Positions 61,596 to 64,000 of a DNA stretch of 64,000 nt are shown here, in pieces. Positions within the stretch are counted from its first letter, which is position 1. Each line of letters begins with the position of its first letter. Position numbers and translations under genes: made by a program. The notes below the pieces were generated by a model that had not been told where the DNA came from, did no database searches, and saw nothing but the letters and a program-made list of their open reading frames with translations. Location of the stretch: assembly GCF_000266945.1 (NCBI RefSeq), contig NC_018025.1, positions 2,790,001-2,854,000 of the forward strand, read 5' to 3'. The stretch is from Desulfomonile tiedjei DSM 6799. Its GTDB lineage: Bacteria; Desulfobacterota; Desulfomonilia; Desulfomonilales; Desulfomonilaceae.

Positions 61596-64000
61596 TCAAG
61601 CTTTGCGGATCAGTTCGTAAACGCGTTCGGCCGTCATCGGCAATTCATTGACCTTTGCGCCCAGCGCATCGGCCACGGCATTGGCAATGGCGGATGCCGG
61701 ACAAACGAGGCCGCACTCACCGACGCCCTTGGCGCCATAAGGACCTGAAGGATCATTGCCTGCCACAATTATGGCATCTATCTCGGGAATATCCTCGGCC
61801 GTCGGCAGCATATAGGCGGAGAAGCTGGTGTGTGCCTGATGTCCATTGGGTTTATACAGGATCTCTTCATTCAGTGCAAAGCCGATCCCCTGGACGACGC
61901 CTCCTTCAATCTGTCCTTCTACAATCTTCGGGTTGATGGCTGTGCCGACATCATGCGCCGCAGCCATTTTGATCACCTGAACCGTCCCCAGTTCCATATC
62001 CACTTCCACTTCGGCCGCGCAGCAGTGCCAGGGAGGAGCGTTGAACGGGATAGTCCTGCCAATCCCGAGAAATTGCTTATTTCGTATGTGGGCATAATAG
62101 CTCAAGCCTTCCAGGGATATCCCTTGCTGGGCACCTGTAGTGTTCACGGGGCTGATCATTTCATGATCCACTGGCGGAGGAACAGGTGCGGCCTGGGCCT
62201 CTTCGATGGCGCCGGGCAGAGTGGCTGGATCGACTACGGTTACGTCCTCGCCTGAGGAGGTCAGCTTTTTGATGATTGAGTCTTCGATCGTCAACTCTCC
62301 AGGGGACACTTTGAATAGGGGTGCCGCATATTCCAAAATCTGCTTTCTGGCATCTTCAGCAGCCGCCTTGACCGTAATTCCCTGGGCATAAGCGCCTCGG
62401 CTCGCATGGTTGCCGATGGTGAATGGGGTGGATGCCGTATCCCCGAAAGTAAATGTCAAGTCTTCGAATTTTATCCCCAGTGTCTCAGCGCATACCTGGG
62501 GCAGACAGGTGCTGGTACCGGTGCCCATGTCACAACAGCCCACCGACAGGTTTACGGAACCGTCCTGCTGCACGGCCACATAAGCATTGTCATAATCGAC
62601 GCAGAAAGGCCAAGCATTGGAAACATGAGTCCCCACCGCCATACCAAGTCCGCGTCTAATGGTACCAGAATTGTTCTTGAATTTGCCGCGGCGTTCCCAG
62701 CCGATGCTCTCTGCGCAACGTTTGATACATTCAGCCAGTTCGGAACTGCTGCATGGGTAAGGCAGGAACCAAGGCTCGCCGGCTTTCATGATATTCTTTT
62801 CGCGGAGGTCCTTGGCATCAATGTTGAGCTTCTCAGCCATCATGTCTACTACCCGTTCCAATGGAAAGTTGCCCTGGGGATTGCCAAAACCCCGCATCGC
62901 TCCTGCATGGGTGCAGTTCGTGTACACGCTGTGGCCATAATACCGAATGGCGGGAATGTTATAGATGGCTAGTGTCATAGCGCCCAGAACGCCCGGAAGC
63001 TCCGCGCCGAAAGTACAGTATGCGCCTGTGTTCGTATAACCTTTCAGATCGAGGGCAACAAAAGTACCGTCTTTCATGGCGCCCAATTTCACACGTACGA
63101 TGGCACCATGCCTGGTGTCTGTGGCCAAAAAGTCTTCTTCTCTGGTGTATACGACTTTCACAGGCTTCTTGGCGGCCAGGGACAGCGCTACGGCCATAAT
63201 TTCCGCTTTGGCACTCAGACCGATACGAACGCCGAAACCACCCCCGACAAAAGGCGGGTTGCTCACCCTGATCTTGCTCGCCGGAACACCGAAAACCTTT
63301 GCCAGGATTGCTCTGGCAGGATGAGGTGTCTGGGTGGTTGAAATCACATTGATTTTGCCATCAGGCTCCACCACGGCCAAGGCAGCCATAGTCTCCATCT
63401 GGCATTGCTTCACAATATTGATGTTGAACTCTTCCTCTATGATGACGTCAGCCTTCTCAAATGCTTTTTCGACGTCGTCGCTTGGCGGGCCGGGAGGTAG
63501 ACGGATGATCTCCGCAACGATGTTCTTCCCTTCCGGGGTAATCTTGGGATCGTGGATCTCCGGCGCATCCTCAGCCAGTGCCTCTTGAATGTCAAATACT
63601 GCTGGTAGCACTTCATACTCGACTTTGATCAGCCTGCACGCCTCTGCAGCGATTTTTTCAGATATGGCGGCCACAGCGGCCACTTCATCTCCCACAAAGC
63701 GAACCTTCTCGGAAAATATCTGTTGATCCAACACCGGTTTCAGGTAAGGAACCGTCAGGTACATAGGGGCGGCAGTATTGAAAGGATTGTTCGGCACGTT
63801 TCCACGATGGATGACCGCCTTGACACCTGGAAGTTTCTCAGCTTCGCTGGCGTCGACTTTGAGTACTCTGGCATGAGGATGGGGGCTTCTCAGGATTTTG
63901 CCAAAAAGCATACCTGGCGCAATCATGTCACTGGCAAACGTTGCCGATCCCGTAACCTTTTGCACTCCGTCCAGTCTGTTGATGCTTTTTCCGACATATT
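61596..64000 (-). CDS. Xanthine dehydrogenase-family molybdopterin-binding subunit (5' end beyond window)
   Basis: The frame is open to the window edge (YVGKSINRLDGVQKVTG before the first internal start), so a few N-terminal residues are missing. It is the large Mo-cofactor subunit of the xanthine oxidase family. It has the a/b hammerhead domain (first about 130 residues), the VGGGFGVRIGLSAKAE substrate/cofactor region, AMRGFGNPQ, and the catalytic glutamate in GAKGVGECGL near the C-terminus. Homologues hydroxylate purines, nicotinate, 4-hydroxybenzoyl-CoA or aldehydes. FeS and FAD subunits are expected outside the window. The substrate cannot be assigned. Confidence 0.93.
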   Translation of the reverse strand, partial: YVGKSINRLDGVQKVTGSATFASDMIAPGMLFGKILRSPHPHARVLKVDASEAEKLPGVKAVIHRGNVPNNPFNTAAPMYLTVPYLKPVLDQQIFSEKVRFVGDEVAAVAAISEKIAAEACRLIKVEYEVLPAVFDIQEALAEDAPEIHDPKITPEGKNIVAEIIRLPPGPPSDDVEKAFEKADVIIEEEFNINIVKQCQMETMAALAVVEPDGKINVISTTQTPHPARAILAKVFGVPASKIRVSNPPFVGGGFGVRIGLSAKAEIMAVALSLAAKKPVKVVYTREEDFLATDTRHGAIVRVKLGAMKDGTFVALDLKGYTNTGAYCTFGAELPGVLGAMTLAIYNIPAIRYYGHSVYTNCTHAGAMRGFGNPQGNFPLERVVDMMAEKLNIDAKDLREKNIMKAGEPWFLPYPCSSSELAECIKRCAESIGWERRGKFKNNSGTIRRGLGMAVGTHVSNAWPFCVDYDNAYVAVQQDGSVNLSVGCCDMGTGTSTCLPQVCAETLGIKFEDLTFTFGDTASTPFTIGNHASRGAYAQGITVKAAAEDARKQILEYAAPLFKVSPGELTIEDSIIKKLTSSGEDVTVVDPATLPGAIEEAQAAPVPPPVDHEMISPVNTTGAQQGISLEGLSYYAHIRNKQFLGIGRTIPFNAPPWHCCAAEVEVDMELGTVQVIKMAAAHDVGTAINPKIVEGQIEGGVVQGIGFALNEEILYKPNGHQAHTSFSAYMLPTAEDIPEIDAIIVAGNDPSGPYGAKGVGECGLVCPASAIANAVADALGAKVNELPMTAERVYELIRKA

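Overview
The window reads as chromosomal DNA of a strictly anaerobic Desulfobacterota (deltaproteobacterial) organism, most like a Desulfomonile/Syntrophobacterales relative. This is inferred from gene content: acetate-activating enzymes, Wood-Ljungdahl-type one-carbon genes (an AcsE-like methyltransferase, a cyclodeaminase-family protein, FolD, a CooC-type ATPase, a DUF3786 protein), a glycyl-radical enzyme with its activase, a molybdenum hydroxylase, a probable selenoprotein, and c-di-GMP and PilT ATPase genes. No rRNA, CRISPR array, prophage or transposase gene is visible. Both ends cut genes: the 3' part of an acetyl-CoA synthetase gene on the left and a molybdopterin-binding subunit on the right.

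Layout. 0-4.4 kb: two acetyl-CoA synthetases flank a GNAT acetyltransferase and an HDAC-family deacetylase (an acu-like regulatory set). 4.4-9 kb (minus strand): a methyl-folate methyltransferase, a cyclodeaminase-like protein, an SPFH/zinc-ribbon protein, and a secreted rhodanese array with an in-frame TGA that looks like selenocysteine. 9-10.3 kb: a sigma-54 promoter driving a probable structured small RNA, a repeat, and tRNA-Leu(CAA). 10.5-20 kb: a DHH-CBS-tRNA nucleotidyltransferase fusion, a carboxyltransferase, a thioesterase, a transporter, a nuclease/metalloprotease pair, Ku, and a frameshifted DinB gene. 20-33 kb: ECF sigma/anti-sigma pair, efflux pump with a peptide-plus-terminator leader, a CrtC-like protein, a SbcD/SbcC-like (YhaO/YhaN) pair, HtrA and CobA. 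34-38 kb: an HD-GYP regulator and two tandem PilT-like ATPases. 38-43 kb: an unassigned glycyl-radical enzyme, an SCP2-like partner and the activase. 43-49 kb: serA-DUF3786-cooC-folD, then a MerR-ParA fusion with a tail-anchored partner. 49-60 kb: a sugar/natural-product cluster (PRTase-kinase fusion, GH-A hydrolase, methyltransferase, two CgeB-like glycosyltransferases, B12-radical SAM enzyme, epimerase). 60-64 kb: phosphatase, CBS protein, molybdenum hydroxylase.

A striking layer is the set of short non-coding repeats with terminal inverted repeats (called families A to F here). Some are inserted into others, and one nested insertion has a clean 4-bp target duplication that can be checked against empty copies in the same window. 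With the candidate selenocysteine rhodanese and the sigma-54-driven RNA, these are the observations most worth following.
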